Shown piece by piece: positions 11,301 to 20,890 of a stretch of 64,000 nucleotides of DNA; position 1 is the stretch's first letter, and the number at the start of each line of letters is the position of its first letter. The notes under the pieces were generated by a model. The model did not search any database and was not told the DNA's origin. It worked only from the letters and a program-made list of their open reading frames with translations. The translations under genes and the position numbers were made by a program. The DNA comes from Hypomyces perniciosus (lineage: Eukaryota > Ascomycota > Sordariomycetes > Hypocreales > Hypocreaceae), in NCBI GenBank assembly GCA_008477525.1, contig SPDT01000005.1, positions 372,001 to 436,000 on the forward strand. Reading direction: 5' to 3'.

Positions 11301-11896
11301 AGTCCAAGTTCCACGATCCCCATGGCGATCACCTCACACTTCTCAATGTCTACAACTCCTGGAAGCACAGTGGCTACTCCAACCCCTGGTGCTTCGAGAA
11401 CTTCATCCAGGCTCGGTCTATGCGCCGTGCCAAGGATGTCAGGGACCAGCTTGTCAAAATCATGGACCGGTACAGAAACCCAATCGTCTCTTGCGGCCGT
11501 GACACCCAAAAAGTTCGACAAGCGCTCTGCACGGGTTACTTCCGCAACGCAGCACGCAAAGACCCCCAAGAGGGTTACAAGACGCTCATTGAGGGAACGC
11601 CCGTGTATCTTCATCCTAGCTCGGCGCTCTTTGGGAAGCAGGCGGAATGGGTCATCTACCACACGCTTGTACTGACGACGAAGGAGTACATGCACTGCAC
11701 TACAAGCATTGAGCCCAAGTGGCTCGTCGAGGCGGCCCCAACATTCTTCAAGGTGGCGCCGACAGATAGACTGAGCAAGCGGAAACAGGCGGAGAGGATA
11801 CAGCCGTTGTATAATAAATATGCCGGAGAAGATGATTGGCGACTCAGCGCCCAGAGGAGGGGTGGTAGGGGTGGCGGTGGTGGAACTTGGGGTTAA
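8303..11896 (+). CDS. prp22: Pre-mRNA-splicing DEAH-box ATP-dependent RNA helicase Prp22
   Basis: Single-exon 1,197-aa protein. It releases spliced mRNA from the spliceosome in yeast (human orthologue DHX8). Domains in order: a conserved N-terminal helical region (NLELLSLVSKVTSELQNHVG); an Arg/Ser-rich segment at about 145-180; an S1 RNA-binding domain from about residue 234 (VYEGHVTGIKDFGAFVNL); the motor with GETGSGKTTQ (556-565), TQPRRVAA, DEAH (about 653-656), TSATLDA, FLTGQEEID and QRAGRAGRTGPG; then the helicase-associated and OB-fold regions (GYFRNAARKD, YLHPSSALFG). The C-terminus is Gly/Arg-rich. The length is close to the yeast (1,145) and human (1,220) proteins. The ATG at 8303 sits in a CACCATGG context and gives the family N-terminus. 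Confidence 0.96.
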   Translation: MDDLLNLELLSLVSKVTSELQNHVGISDKTLAEFLIAQRLESTSTNDFRKRLDGIGADFPPSLVDSLDRLVLAMHPKFKGKNGASNDDEPHHSSRTFEEKEKVFSGLALPDKTVKHDDGENAIDDTLALLEGLEGKAKKEKASRKRSRSPEDDTREPRQRRRDRSRSRDRRRRDKYRSRSRSKEGGGEDWRDGFRDSRKGSRRQRQYDDTHDDHDDFRRAPEQEVDDTPKMHKVYEGHVTGIKDFGAFVNLHHVRGKVDGLVHISRIVTGQRVNHPSDLLSSGQQVWVKVVTIEGTRIGLSMKDVDQETGMDLEPQARLTTGANMEALGGGGRNGFIDNAPAMPRDTLGPPRRQKKRMTSPERWEIRQLIASGVQKASDYPDLEEDYNATLRGDGEMELEQDVDIEVREEEPPFLAGQTKQSLELSPIRVVKAPDGSMNRAAMAGTALSKERKELKQKEAEEATKEESKENLAAQWHDPMADPDKRKFASDLRNAKMNAKSEEEPEWKKVVIPKGQSMGKRTSMSIKEQRESLPVFAFRSQLIKAVHENQILIVVGETGSGKTTQLTQYLAEAGFADKGIIGCTQPRRVAAMSVAKRVAEEVGCKIGEEVGYLIRFEDHTGPTTRIKYMTDGMLQREILMDPDMKRYSCIMLDEAHERTIATDILFALLKKALKRRPDLKVIVTSATLDADKFSAYFNECPIFTIPGRTFPVEILYSREPESDYLDSALVTVMQIHLTEPKGDILLFLTGQEEIDTACEILFERMKALGPSVPELLILPVYSQLPSEMQSRIFDPAPAGSRKVVIATNIAETSITIDEIYYVVDPGFVKQNAYDPKLGMDSLVVTPISQAQANQRAGRAGRTGPGKCFRLYTEAAYQSEMLPTTIPEIQRQNLAHTILMLKAMGINDLLHFDFMDPPPINTMLTALEELYALSALDDEGLLTRLGRKMADFPMDPSLAKVLIAAVDHQCSDEMLSIVAMLNLPNVFYRPKEKQTQADQKKSKFHDPHGDHLTLLNVYNSWKHSGYSNPWCFENFIQARSMRRAKDVRDQLVKIMDRYRNPIVSCGRDTQKVRQALCTGYFRNAARKDPQEGYKTLIEGTPVYLHPSSALFGKQAEWVIYHTLVLTTKEYMHCTTSIEPKWLVEAAPTFFKVAPTDRLSKRKQAERIQPLYNKYAGEDDWRLSAQRRGGRGGGGGTWG

Positions 11897-13003
11897 GGAA
11901 ATGATATACATGATAGTAGGGTAATGTTTCATGGCTGGTTGCCAACATGAGGAGTTTTGGAGACTGAGATGAGAAGGATATAAATTATACATTACGAGTC
12001 AAGCCACAGTCTATGAAAAACAATATCATCAATACTCGCCTCAGGGAAGGTCGTGTTTAATCAGGCTCTAAGTTGGAATATAAAAAAGGAGAAAACGTCT
12101 CCCTTACATATATGTAGGATGGAGTTGATCTGGGCATTAATAATCTCTTCAAGTTTTACAACAGTTCCAGAGCTGAAATATATGCAAGCTGATATCACTG
12201 TTCTGTAAGAAGTGCATACATGCATCTATAAGAGGACCACTGACTTGTTGTATAGTCCACCATTCTCTCCGGTTTCCTTGCCAGCTGTCTACTTACTCCT
12301 CCGAGTACTCCTCCGTACTTTGTACTGTAGTCTGAAACACATCACGTTGACTGGCATAACAGGTGGAAATATGGGAAATACGAAGGGAACTATAGACACG
12401 AATCTCAGATCACTTGTATGAAAGATAGTGCACTTTATCTTAAGCCATTTTTCATTCTCCTGGACGGATTCATGATTCTACCTGAGTACGCATTGTGTCT
12501 GAGCATCCTGAGATATTCCCGGGTCTTCCGGCACAGAGCTTTACAGGTTATATATCCTTTCCCCATGTGGTTTGTCCTTGAACTTTATCATCCATAGCTC
12601 ATCATCATTTCGGTTGCCGGGCACAATGATTCGAAAAAGGTGGTGAAAAGCTGAAAAACAAAAACAAAACAAAACACATTTTGAGCTGGCCAGTAGTCAG
12701 TACATAGTTAGAAAGGATAAAAGAGAGGATCGAAATTACTAACCGCAGATGCGCCTTATTTCCCTTCAAACATGCATATATAATCATCCTTCCAAGGTAG
12801 CCAGTAAGGAAAGTCGTTGAAGGAGATGAGTCCAACCGTTAACCATCCCCCTTTAGGTGCTGGTGTAGTTTTCGGTTTTCCAGACCAGAGAAGGTTGTGC
12901 TGAAAAGACTTGATCGACTAAAACGGTTTATCCTCATTGGGGTAGAAGGTGATCATCGCCTCTTCAAGCGAGGCCGAGTAGCAGGGAGATGTCTCTGACG
13001 ATC
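11897..13003. other. Convergent intergenic region, prp22 / ankyrin gene
   Basis: About 1.1 kb of AT-leaning sequence between two converging genes. It has a CTCCGAGTACTCCTCCGTACTTTGTAC-type motif cluster near 12,299-12,327 and an A/C-rich run near 12,655-12,680. I see no gene. Confidence 0.55.
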
Positions 13004-16000
13004 CTAGACCTTAAATCCATGTTTCTCAAAGACTTCAACGACAGACGTATTCTCCGTCGTTACAGCATGGTGATAACAAGACACCGCATCCGGAGCACCA
13101 ATGCGGAGGAGGAAGGATATGACATCCAATTTCGACAAACTAACCGCAAGTTTCAGAGGTGTCTGCCCGGTAGAATCGAGAATCGTCAGATCTGCGTTCC
13201 GACTGTGAAGAATGTACAAACATTCCACGTGTCCCCTCGAAGCAGCGAGGTGTGCTGCCGTAAACGAGTGCTTTGTGCACTGTTTGTTAATGCTGTACTT
13301 GAGGGGCGTCCTATCAAGCAGGAGAAGTAAGAGCCGGTCCTTCCCAGAGGCTGCCGCAATGCGCAGGGCGTTGTATGTGGTGCCTCTGGTCTTCCATTCT
13401 GAATCCCAGTTAAAGTTGGGGAATCTTTCGGATATCACCTCTATGAGTTTGGCCATGAAAGTCATGTTAGCCGTGAAGGAACTGGCGATCAAGGCGTTAA
13501 AGCCATTGTTTCCGAGGCCGGGATCCGCTCCGTACTTGAGCAATGTTGATGCAGTGTTATAGTCCTTGTGGCGTATCACGGTAGGCAAACAATAATTCGT
13601 CACAGGAGGGCTTGGGTTGAAATTCGGATCAAGTCCTTTCTGGAGAAGTATATCAAACTTTTCACTCCGGAAGAGAAGGCTACCGGGCAGCACAAGCGAA
13701 TTATAGATGGCGGAATGTTGGTCCAGGAATGGTCCTGGCTCCATGCTATCGAGGAGTTGACGGAGACAGGTGAGGAAATCAAAGTCCTCGGAGCCCAGTA
13801 TAAGCTCAATAAATGAACAGTCGTCAAAAACTGGAGTTGGGATATGCAGACGCAGACCAGCTGATGCCAGCGCTTGTATGACCGAGTGCTCCTTAGCTTC
13901 CCAGGCTTCAAACAAAAGCTCATGTGCGGATGGCGTCTCGCAAAACTTCAAAAACAATTCGCGTTGTGAGTAGAGAATGACATATTTGAGGGCTTGATTG
14001 TTCTCGACGTCCCATATATTGCCGTCGTCAAGTCCTTTAACGGTCAAGCACAGCAGAGCTGTTTCTTGTTTTTGGTCCTCATAGTCCTTCATAGCTTTGC
14101 AATGGATGAGACATTGCAAGGCCATGCTCATGCAACTAAGAAACCGTGAAGCCACATTGTCTGTCATGTATGGACGGAAGGTCAGTGTTTCACTAGCCAT
14201 GGCAGTGAAGCGTTCCCAAAGTCCCCTGTTGTTAGCGTCCCGGACTCCAATCGTTTGTGGTGTCAGGAGCTCGAGGAACGCATCTACATCCAGCCGAACC
14301 TCACAGGCTGGGTGTGCGCTGAATCCTGCCTTGGGCTTAGAAAAACCTTCAAGCTTGAAAGTTTCAGAGGTCCTGTTGAAGATGGTCTCGGCGGCAGTTA
14401 TACCTTTTTTGTTGCTTACGGGTAGATCCGGGCAAATCTCACGAAGCCGTCGAACAAGACTTAGTTTTGCTGCGAAGTTCAGATGATGAAAGATTGTATT
14501 GCCGTCACTGTCAATAGTATTGAGGTCAGCGCCAATGGCTGTCAGACCATCTACAATTTCGACCATACCCCAAGCCACAACCTGATGGGTATCGATTGCA
14601 GGGGGTGCTTGAATGGAGCATCTCTTCATTTCTTCAAGCAGCCGTAGAAGGGCAGCGGGGTGCTGATTGTAAATGTCCGCGGGGCTCTTCGTCTGAAGAG
14701 TCGTAACGTAGTGGAGCGCCTCTTGCAGAGGGGTCCGATAAGATTTTGTTTTTGCTTCGATGTTTCTCTCTTTGGAAGGATCATAGTTGCACAGCCAATT
14801 CATAAATGGCCCATCGTTGGTGGCTGCTGCATAATGCCAGATTGTACGGCCATCATTGTCCACATTCGTTGTGAGGAGCCGATATTTGTTGACAAGAAAG
14901 TCGAGCATACCGACTGATTCTGCAACCATTAGGGGAGTGCGCCCTTTCCCATCTGTGAGTGTAAAATCAGCGCCAGCTCGGATGAGAATATCCACGGCTT
15001 CAAAGTGATCACCGGAAACAGCCAGGTGAGCGATTGTACCCTCTGATTCTTCCCCGGACTCTGTTGGGCTAGCGGGTATGTTTGGGTCGAACCGGGGATC
15101 TGATGCCAGACGACGTAGAGATAGCCCTTGTCTTCCTGTTATTGCTGACCGAACCATCACGGGATAGTCGTTATCGGCAACATACTTCATCTTGCCATAT
15201 GTGGTGAAGTTCTCAGTATCCATATTCAAGGCCCTCATTGCTCTCTGTATCGCATCGTAAAATATCATCTCCTCAAAGTTGCTGAAGTCAGGTATGTGAT
15301 GGGCTGCTTCAATGGTGAAATCAATGAGCATAACAAAGAGTGGTTCAGATGCGGGCGAGAGCAAAGACTTTGCATATTTCAACAAAGTCAAGAGATTGTT
15401 ATCGATCCCTGCCCCGGCCCTCACCATACGGTCGAAAATGTCGAAGTTATTGCTGAGAGAGGCCACCCGAAAAGCCAACGCTGTGAGGAGCGGCTCACCA
15501 ACCCGGACGTCCTCGTTTGCCCTGGGATTGAGCTTGATGTGCCAATTGGACTGTGGGACGTGAGTGGTCCCAGTCAATTTGTATCTGAATCCGCAGTCGG
15601 CTCCAGCATCTAGGAGAAGTGAGATTATGGAAACTCGGTCACTGGTAGGGTTGTTCAAGAAGACCTCGATCCACACTGAGGGTTCGGTTTTAAATACCAG
15701 AGCAAGAGGACCGACAAGGGCACAATAAAGGGGGCTCCCTAAAACACTGGCCTTTTGGACATCCGCTCCCTGTGAGATGAGTTCTTGAGATAGATTTGGA
15801 ATGCCAAGAACAGCGGCCATGTGCAGCGGCGAAATACTGCCATTACAGAGTCCATCGGTGAGTTCGATAATGGCGTCTATAGAGCGGTCATTGAGCTTGA
15901 ACTTGCTGGGGTATTTCTCTCGCGCGTACTCCAATACCCATTGCACAAAGTTGAAGGAATTCGGGGTAGTGAATAGCTGAAGGATCTGCGGCTTGAGGCT

Positions 16001-16219
16001 GTCCCAGTAAACGGCGGCATAGTCTGGCCAAAGGGCTGCAGCTATCGAGAATTCCGGAAATCTTTGGCGGAACGTCTTCAGACGAGCCTTCTCTATCACG
16101 AACTCGTCAGGCTCATGGTTGGTTTCTGGTGAGTTCAGAAGCTGAAGCCACCTCAAGACTGCGAGCGCTGATGATGGGGCTGGAACACAAACGGGGTTTG
16201 GAAGCGGGGGGTCCGACAT
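13004..16219 (-). CDS. Large ankyrin-repeat protein
   Basis: Single-exon 1,071-aa protein beginning MSDPPLPNPVCV. Ankyrin-type repeats are visible in at least three clusters: about residues 129-160 (SPLHMAAVLGIPNLSQELISQGADV), about 395-480 (IAHLAVSGDHFEAVDILIRAGADFTL, TPLMVAESVGMLDFL, TIWHYAAATNDG), and near the C-terminus (TAAHLAASRGHVECLYILHSRNADL, TPLKLAVSLSKLDVISFLLRIGA). The intervening stretches are probably degenerate repeats. No NACHT, kinase, transmembrane or signal sequence is evident. Ankyrin arrays mediate protein binding; filamentous fungi carry large, fast-evolving families of them. No specific function can be assigned. It is convergent with prp22. Confidence 0.85.
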   Translation of the reverse strand: MSDPPLPNPVCVPAPSSALAVLRWLQLLNSPETNHEPDEFVIEKARLKTFRQRFPEFSIAAALWPDYAAVYWDSLKPQILQLFTTPNSFNFVQWVLEYAREKYPSKFKLNDRSIDAIIELTDGLCNGSISPLHMAAVLGIPNLSQELISQGADVQKASVLGSPLYCALVGPLALVFKTEPSVWIEVFLNNPTSDRVSIISLLLDAGADCGFRYKLTGTTHVPQSNWHIKLNPRANEDVRVGEPLLTALAFRVASLSNNFDIFDRMVRAGAGIDNNLLTLLKYAKSLLSPASEPLFVMLIDFTIEAAHHIPDFSNFEEMIFYDAIQRAMRALNMDTENFTTYGKMKYVADNDYPVMVRSAITGRQGLSLRRLASDPRFDPNIPASPTESGEESEGTIAHLAVSGDHFEAVDILIRAGADFTLTDGKGRTPLMVAESVGMLDFLVNKYRLLTTNVDNDGRTIWHYAAATNDGPFMNWLCNYDPSKERNIEAKTKSYRTPLQEALHYVTTLQTKSPADIYNQHPAALLRLLEEMKRCSIQAPPAIDTHQVVAWGMVEIVDGLTAIGADLNTIDSDGNTIFHHLNFAAKLSLVRRLREICPDLPVSNKKGITAAETIFNRTSETFKLEGFSKPKAGFSAHPACEVRLDVDAFLELLTPQTIGVRDANNRGLWERFTAMASETLTFRPYMTDNVASRFLSCMSMALQCLIHCKAMKDYEDQKQETALLCLTVKGLDDGNIWDVENNQALKYVILYSQRELFLKFCETPSAHELLFEAWEAKEHSVIQALASAGLRLHIPTPVFDDCSFIELILGSEDFDFLTCLRQLLDSMEPGPFLDQHSAIYNSLVLPGSLLFRSEKFDILLQKGLDPNFNPSPPVTNYCLPTVIRHKDYNTASTLLKYGADPGLGNNGFNALIASSFTANMTFMAKLIEVISERFPNFNWDSEWKTRGTTYNALRIAAASGKDRLLLLLLDRTPLKYSINKQCTKHSFTAAHLAASRGHVECLYILHSRNADLTILDSTGQTPLKLAVSLSKLDVISFLLRIGAPDAVSCYHHAVTTENTSVVEVFEKHGFKV

Positions 16220-17871
16220 GGTTGTCTTCGATCTGGGCTAGATGTCGATGAATGTCCGCATTCTAGTTGAGAGGATGCATCAGGGAAAGGATGCGGATAG
16301 ATAGATGCGTGACGTTTTGCTTGCTTGTTCTGAGGCGTCAAGACGTAAGCCAGGCAACCCATGCCACTTGACAGTGATAGGACAGCCTGAAGGAATATTG
16401 ATGTGCCGAAGCGGGGATGACTCAGCCTTGTTGTCTCGGAGATGGCCTTCGATCGATTGGGGGTCAGACAGCTGTGGGCACGTGGAAAACAATGATGTGG
16501 CTATGGAAAAAATATCACGAGTCTGTGTTGAGATGCTGGTGAGTGTGAAGTGAAAGTGAGAATGGAAATATACCTAGAGATCTAGAATCACCCACCACTA
16601 GATGTTGGTATTAGTAATGGTGCGTAATGATGCAGAATAGCGGGATTCCTATACGAGGTAATCATCGACGTATGATATCAGGGCAAAGTTTTTTCAACAG
16701 CAGGAAGGCCTATTCCAATACTCTATACGAAGTACAGCTGCTTTACTTGGTAATATGAAGAAAATGATTATTGTCATCGTTTTCAGGGTAAAAATGGTGG
16801 CCCAGCTTGATGTCGTATCGGCGATTCCCGATTTCGTTGATTTACCCTGGTCTATCTCTGGACAGTGAGGAATCTGAGGATTTATGAGTCGTTACTTGTT
16901 TCGTAAATTGCATCCACAGTACAGCCCTTGTGAGAGTATAGGCTACTGGATACTCTTTCTTGTCGTGCAAGTAGTGATGTTTCGGAGTGGCTTGAATTTA
17001 GGTCCCTGATATCAGCATGGGTATGGAGATCGTTTTAGTGTGAAGACGTTTGGCGGGACAGCCCGTACGGACTAGGCTTGGCGGCGATATATTAGATCCC
17101 ATGGATCCACCTATTTAAACCGATCGCTTTTAGTTACGAAGGTTACGAAGGACATGTCTACTTCGTAAGTTGTCGACTGAAAGAGTTGGGGGGACTGCAA
17201 GTCGGGTCCAAGAACCTGGCATCGATTAAGCTGACAAGATGGATATGCATATTTGCCTGACAGCCATCGGACCGAGGGACACTTAATTGGAAACATGAAT
17301 GATTTGCGAGTCATGGCATGAAGGAATAATCCGAGACAGAGAGGATGTTTCAAGACGACTTCATGGGGGTTTAGGTTGCAATTATTTTATCTGAGCCGTG
17401 TGTATGTGGATACCATGGACAGAAACATCACATATCAAAAGTACACGGAAGCGATTCAATATACGGAGCTCCAGTTAGAATCGACCATACAAACGTTAGC
17501 TCGACTAGTCAGGTATAACGGCCTCATGAGAACCTCTACAATCATCTTCCTTCCTCGTATCCATCAATAAGGTCACCGACGATACGGATACGGTGGGGGT
17601 CGTCAAACTTGTCATGGTCCAGAAGCTAAAGAATGTAAAACGCACTTCGTAGCAAGTGATGTTATCCCATTATTTAAGAAAGTCAAAACACCTCTGATGA
17701 ATTGCCCAAGTTCCCTTTCCCGTTACATTGAACTTATTACACTCATGTATTCCCAGTCTTCCAGCCTGTTCCGAGTTCACCCCCCTCTCATGGTCATTTC
17801 ATTCAAAACCTTCTCCGCCCATTATGTCCTCCCTCCATGATTTGAGTAAGTGATTCCAAAGATGAAGCATC
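16220..17871. other. Intergenic, upstream of the ankyrin gene
   Basis: 1.65 kb containing the ankyrin gene promoter and the 3' region of the Thr-rich protein gene. It has a TATACGAAGTAC motif near 16,724 and AT-rich tracts. No supported gene. Confidence 0.5.
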
Positions 17872-18507
17872 TTAGAACATCATGATAGCAGCCGCAGCTC
17901 CGATGAGAGGTGCAAGAAGCTTCGCATCAGCAGTAGGGGCAGCAGCCAAGGCAGTAGATCGCGTCGTGGCAATAGTTCTGGTGGTCGGGGCAACCGTGCT
18001 TCCTGAAAGCGTGGTTCCAGGGACAGTGGTCACGCTGTTTGTAGTTCCCTCGATGGTCGTTGGGCTGACCGTGGTGCCAGAGACTGTGGTTGTGAGGGTG
18101 GTGCTGCCGGTATGCGAGGAACTGGTCTGGGTACTCGAGGAGGTGTGGCTGGTCTCAGTGCTAGTGGTACTAGGAGTCACAGTGGTTGTAGGAGTGACAG
18201 TGGTTGTAGGAGTGACAGTGGTTGTAGGAGTGACAGTGGTTGTAGGAGTGACAGTGGTTGTAGGAGTGACAGTGGTTGTAGGAGTCACAGTGGTTGTAGG
18301 AGTCACAGTGGTTGTAGGAGTGACAGTGGTTGTGGGGGTGACAGTAGTAGTAGCCGATACTTGCGTGATCGTCTCGGTTTGAGTGCCGATGAGAGAGCTC
18401 ACGATGGAGCTGATGACGGAGGAGATGATTTCGGGAGAGACGGTGACTTGTCCGAGAGCTCCTCCGGAGAGGCCGAGACCGAGAAACGCAGCAATCTGGA
18501 ACTTCAT
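17872..18507 (-). CDS. Secreted Thr-rich repeat protein, probable GPI-anchored cell-wall protein
   Basis: 211-aa single-exon protein. MKFQIAAFLGLGLSGGALG is a signal peptide, cleaved probably after GALG or GALGQ. A short Ile/Ser segment (about 20-55) follows, then nine near-perfect TTTVTP hexapeptides, a Ser/Thr-rich stretch with TVSPTT-like variants, and a C-terminal hydrophobic tail (LLAPLIGAAAAIMMF) fitting a GPI-attachment signal. Such Thr/Ser-rich regions are heavily O-mannosylated in fungi and act as stalks or wall components. The repeats are encoded by an 18-bp tandem array, so copy number may vary between strains. No catalytic domain is seen. The role (wall structure or adhesion) is inferred from architecture. 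Confidence 0.82.
   Translation of the reverse strand: MKFQIAAFLGLGLSGGALGQVTVSPEIISSVISSIVSSLIGTQTETITQVSATTTVTPTTTVTPTTTVTPTTTVTPTTTVTPTTTVTPTTTVTPTTTVTPTTTVTPTTTVTPSTTSTETSHTSSSTQTSSSHTGSTTLTTTVSGTTVSPTTIEGTTNSVTTVPGTTLSGSTVAPTTRTIATTRSTALAAAPTADAKLLAPLIGAAAAIMMF
18171..18342. repeat. 18-bp tandem minisatellite inside the Thr-rich protein gene
   Basis: Nine units of AGTGGTTGTAGGAGTGAC (plus-strand form), some with GTGAC/GTCAC variants and one with GGGGGTGAC, occupy 18,181-18,342. A partial unit precedes them at 18,171-18,180. Each unit encodes one TTTVTP hexapeptide on the minus strand, so changes in copy number keep the frame. Confidence 0.9.
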
Positions 18508-19810
18508 TGTGGATGAATAAATGATTGGAGATATCTTCTGAGTGGTGCCAAGAGCCGTGAGAGTCGTACAAGAAAAAGATTAGATGTACAAAGTAAAGGC
18601 CTGTCCACTTGTGTATGTGAAGTTTGAATACGAACGCACTAGAACAACCGGGCGAGCCGCAGCTTTTAAACCACTGTGACCCAGGCTTTCTATGGCTGCA
18701 TTTAGCTGAACAATTAGTCCGAGATCCGCGATTGTTGACGTAGCCACAATTTGACGACTCGAGACATGCGAGCCAAGCAGCGTACAGGAGGTTGATCTTG
18801 GTGTGAAGCCTGCAGCGAATATCCCCGTGCTGGATCGACATGGGGGGCAATACAGAGATGTAAGAGTGACGTAGGCTTCTCGGCCGACGGCCATACATTG
18901 ACGATCAGTGGGCATTGTACAGAATACAAGTCAAGTACTTTGTCCACAGTACATGAATCAGAAAAAGAGGAGGGAATTCCAGTCAAATGTTTAATTATAG
19001 ATACATCCATACGAGTATGTTGAGATGCTGGCGTGGAGGCTTCATCATCCTGAGGCTGTGCTGCTAATACATACATATATACTCCGTACAATCCCGCGGA
19101 TCGCCAAATTGGCGAGACAGATCTATCTTCCCCCCCAAAAAAAATAAAAAATAAAAATAAAAATCGGTTATTCTCATCTTTCCTTTTTCTTCCTTTGGTC
19201 GTAAATCAAGTAGTAGTGGCTGTGTTTCGCATAGAGAAAACAGGGACAAACCTTGCAGGGCTCCGTGGCTGGGAAATATTGGTTGCCCTGCCATCGGCCG
19301 ACTGGTGACGTTTCCATGACTGCTGGATGCCGCCATACAGAGGAACACCAGTGCCACTCTGCCATTCGCTTGAGTTCAAAGGTTCCTTTTTTTCCTTTCT
19401 CTTTTCGAACAAAAACCTGCTGCATGATTCATTGCAAGTACACGTTGGATGGCGTTGGGCGGGTGATTAGGCGAGTCCCCAGTTATCGAGAGCCCGAGCT
19501 GTGATGTCGTGATTCTTGGGTCCTGGGATCCTTTGGATGGAGTGCAGCACACACCCTGCAATTGCAGCGATAAAATGGTCATGTTATTGCCCTGGACAAT
19601 TATATATGTACATACATGCAAACGAAAGATCCTGGCGTATCAAATAATGGTTTCCTAAGTTCCTTGGATAAGCCCGCCAACAACAAGGCTCCCAACAATT
19701 CTCGCCCGCCCTATTAATATAAGGTATCCATCGATATAAGCGGAAATGATTGACCCAAAGCGCATAAACTGTCCAAAGCCTCTCGCCACCATCGTCTCTC
19801 TTTGGACGCT
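18508..19810. other. Intergenic, promoter of the Thr-rich protein gene
   Basis: It contains an A-rich tract (CCCCCCAAAAAAAATAAAAAATAAAAATAAAAAT, summarised; 19,130-19,165) and a TATACTCCGTAC motif near 19,078. Short ORFs on both strands overlap and lack domains. No gene is called. Confidence 0.5.
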
Positions 19811-20890
19811 TTACGCGTGTCCTGGCTGTCCCTGTCCCCGTTCCTGTCCCTGGTCCTGATCCTTTAGGAAGCGATGACTGGAATCCTCTAGCTCAAACAG
19901 TGGCGACTGGTGCAATGGCGGCGACTGGTGGTAGTTCGAGACTGTCAGGCCAGACACTGCGCTCTCTCTCCCCTGCTGAAGGTGCCCGAAGCTTGTAGCA
20001 GCACCACCACCAGCTGCAGCGGCAGAGTTGATGCTTCTTTGCGATGGCGTCGCCGGAAGCTCCGATACTACCATGGAGAGATGCTGCTGCTGCTGCTGAT
20101 GCTGCTGCAGGGACGGCGAGACGGCGCCCTGGCCGTACGCCACGCCGCCGCCATTGTCCGGGAGACCTCCCTGCATGGCATATACGGGGAATTGCTTCGT
20201 TTCCTGAGACTGGCCAGACGGTGAATCTCCCGGAAGCTCTTTGACTGCTTGTCCCTCCGCCGTGGTAGGGAGCACGGCCAGCGTCTTCTTCTTCCTCCTT
20301 GAGAAAACATAGAATATCACCAGCCCCAGTATGAGCGCTCCCAACGCCCCCCCTGCAGCGGCGATTCCAGCGATTGCGCCTTTTCCTAGGCCTGCATGTC
20401 CTGTACCTGCATTGTTGCTATCGGACGACTCTGTTTGTGACACTGCGGCTGTTGTCTCGCCCGTAACACTCGTGCTCAAACTTGTGGAAGTCGTACTCGC
20501 CATCGTCGTCGTCTTCGGACCCGCGGTTGTCAAAAACGGCTCCGCGTCCTTCGCGTTGCTGCTCAACTTGGCCGCCCTGATCATTGGCAGAGGACACCCA
20601 CCAGGCTGACACGCATTCTGAGCACAGCATCCCATAAATGGCGGTGACAAGTCTCGGCAGGTATACCATGCGGACTTTGCGCCGTCGACACATTCTTGCG
20701 CCATGATCTTCTCGTATGCCTCGGAGTCGAAGGTTGTCGGCTCGAGGTTTCGCTCGGGACAAACACCATCGGAAGTGGTGCAGGGGTTGATGGTACAGCA
20801 GCCCATGAAGCGAGAGGGTTTGTCCTGGCAGACGTAGAATTTGCCATTCAGAGGACATGAGATGCCCAGTTCGTCCCATGGGTTCGGCAT
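19811..20890 (-). CDS. Cys-rich ectodomain, single-pass membrane protein (unnamed fungal family)
   Basis: 359-aa single-exon protein. The N-terminus has two copies of a Cys motif: SCPLNGKFYVCQ...RFMGCCTINPC (about 11-37) and ECVDGAKSAWYTCR...PFMGCCAQNAC (about 67-94). A Ser/Thr-rich stalk (about 120-160) follows, then one Gly/Ala-rich transmembrane helix (about 173-196) followed by RRKKK. The cytosolic tail has a polyQ run and ends with DQDQGQERGQGQ. There is no N-terminal signal peptide, so the helix would act as a reverse signal-anchor, with positive residues on the cytosolic side. The x-FxGCCxxxPC motif recurs in fungal membrane proteins of unknown function; the layout resembles WSC-type wall sensors, but the Cys spacing is different. 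Function is not assigned. Confidence 0.78.
   Translation of the reverse strand: MPNPWDELGISCPLNGKFYVCQDKPSRFMGCCTINPCTTSDGVCPERNLEPTTFDSEAYEKIMAQECVDGAKSAWYTCRDLSPPFMGCCAQNACQPGGCPLPMIRAAKLSSNAKDAEPFLTTAGPKTTTMASTTSTSLSTSVTGETTAAVSQTESSDSNNAGTGHAGLGKGAIAGIAAAGGALGALILGLVIFYVFSRRKKKTLAVLPTTAEGQAVKELPGDSPSGQSQETKQFPVYAMQGGLPDNGGGVAYGQGAVSPSLQQHQQQQQHLSMVVSELPATPSQRSINSAAAAGGGAATSFGHLQQGRESAVSGLTVSNYHQSPPLHQSPLFELEDSSHRFLKDQDQGQERGQGQPGHA

Noticed and set aside
11246..11992. 248-codon ORF antisense to the prp22 3' end
   Set aside because: Overlaps conserved helicase codons and has no family features.
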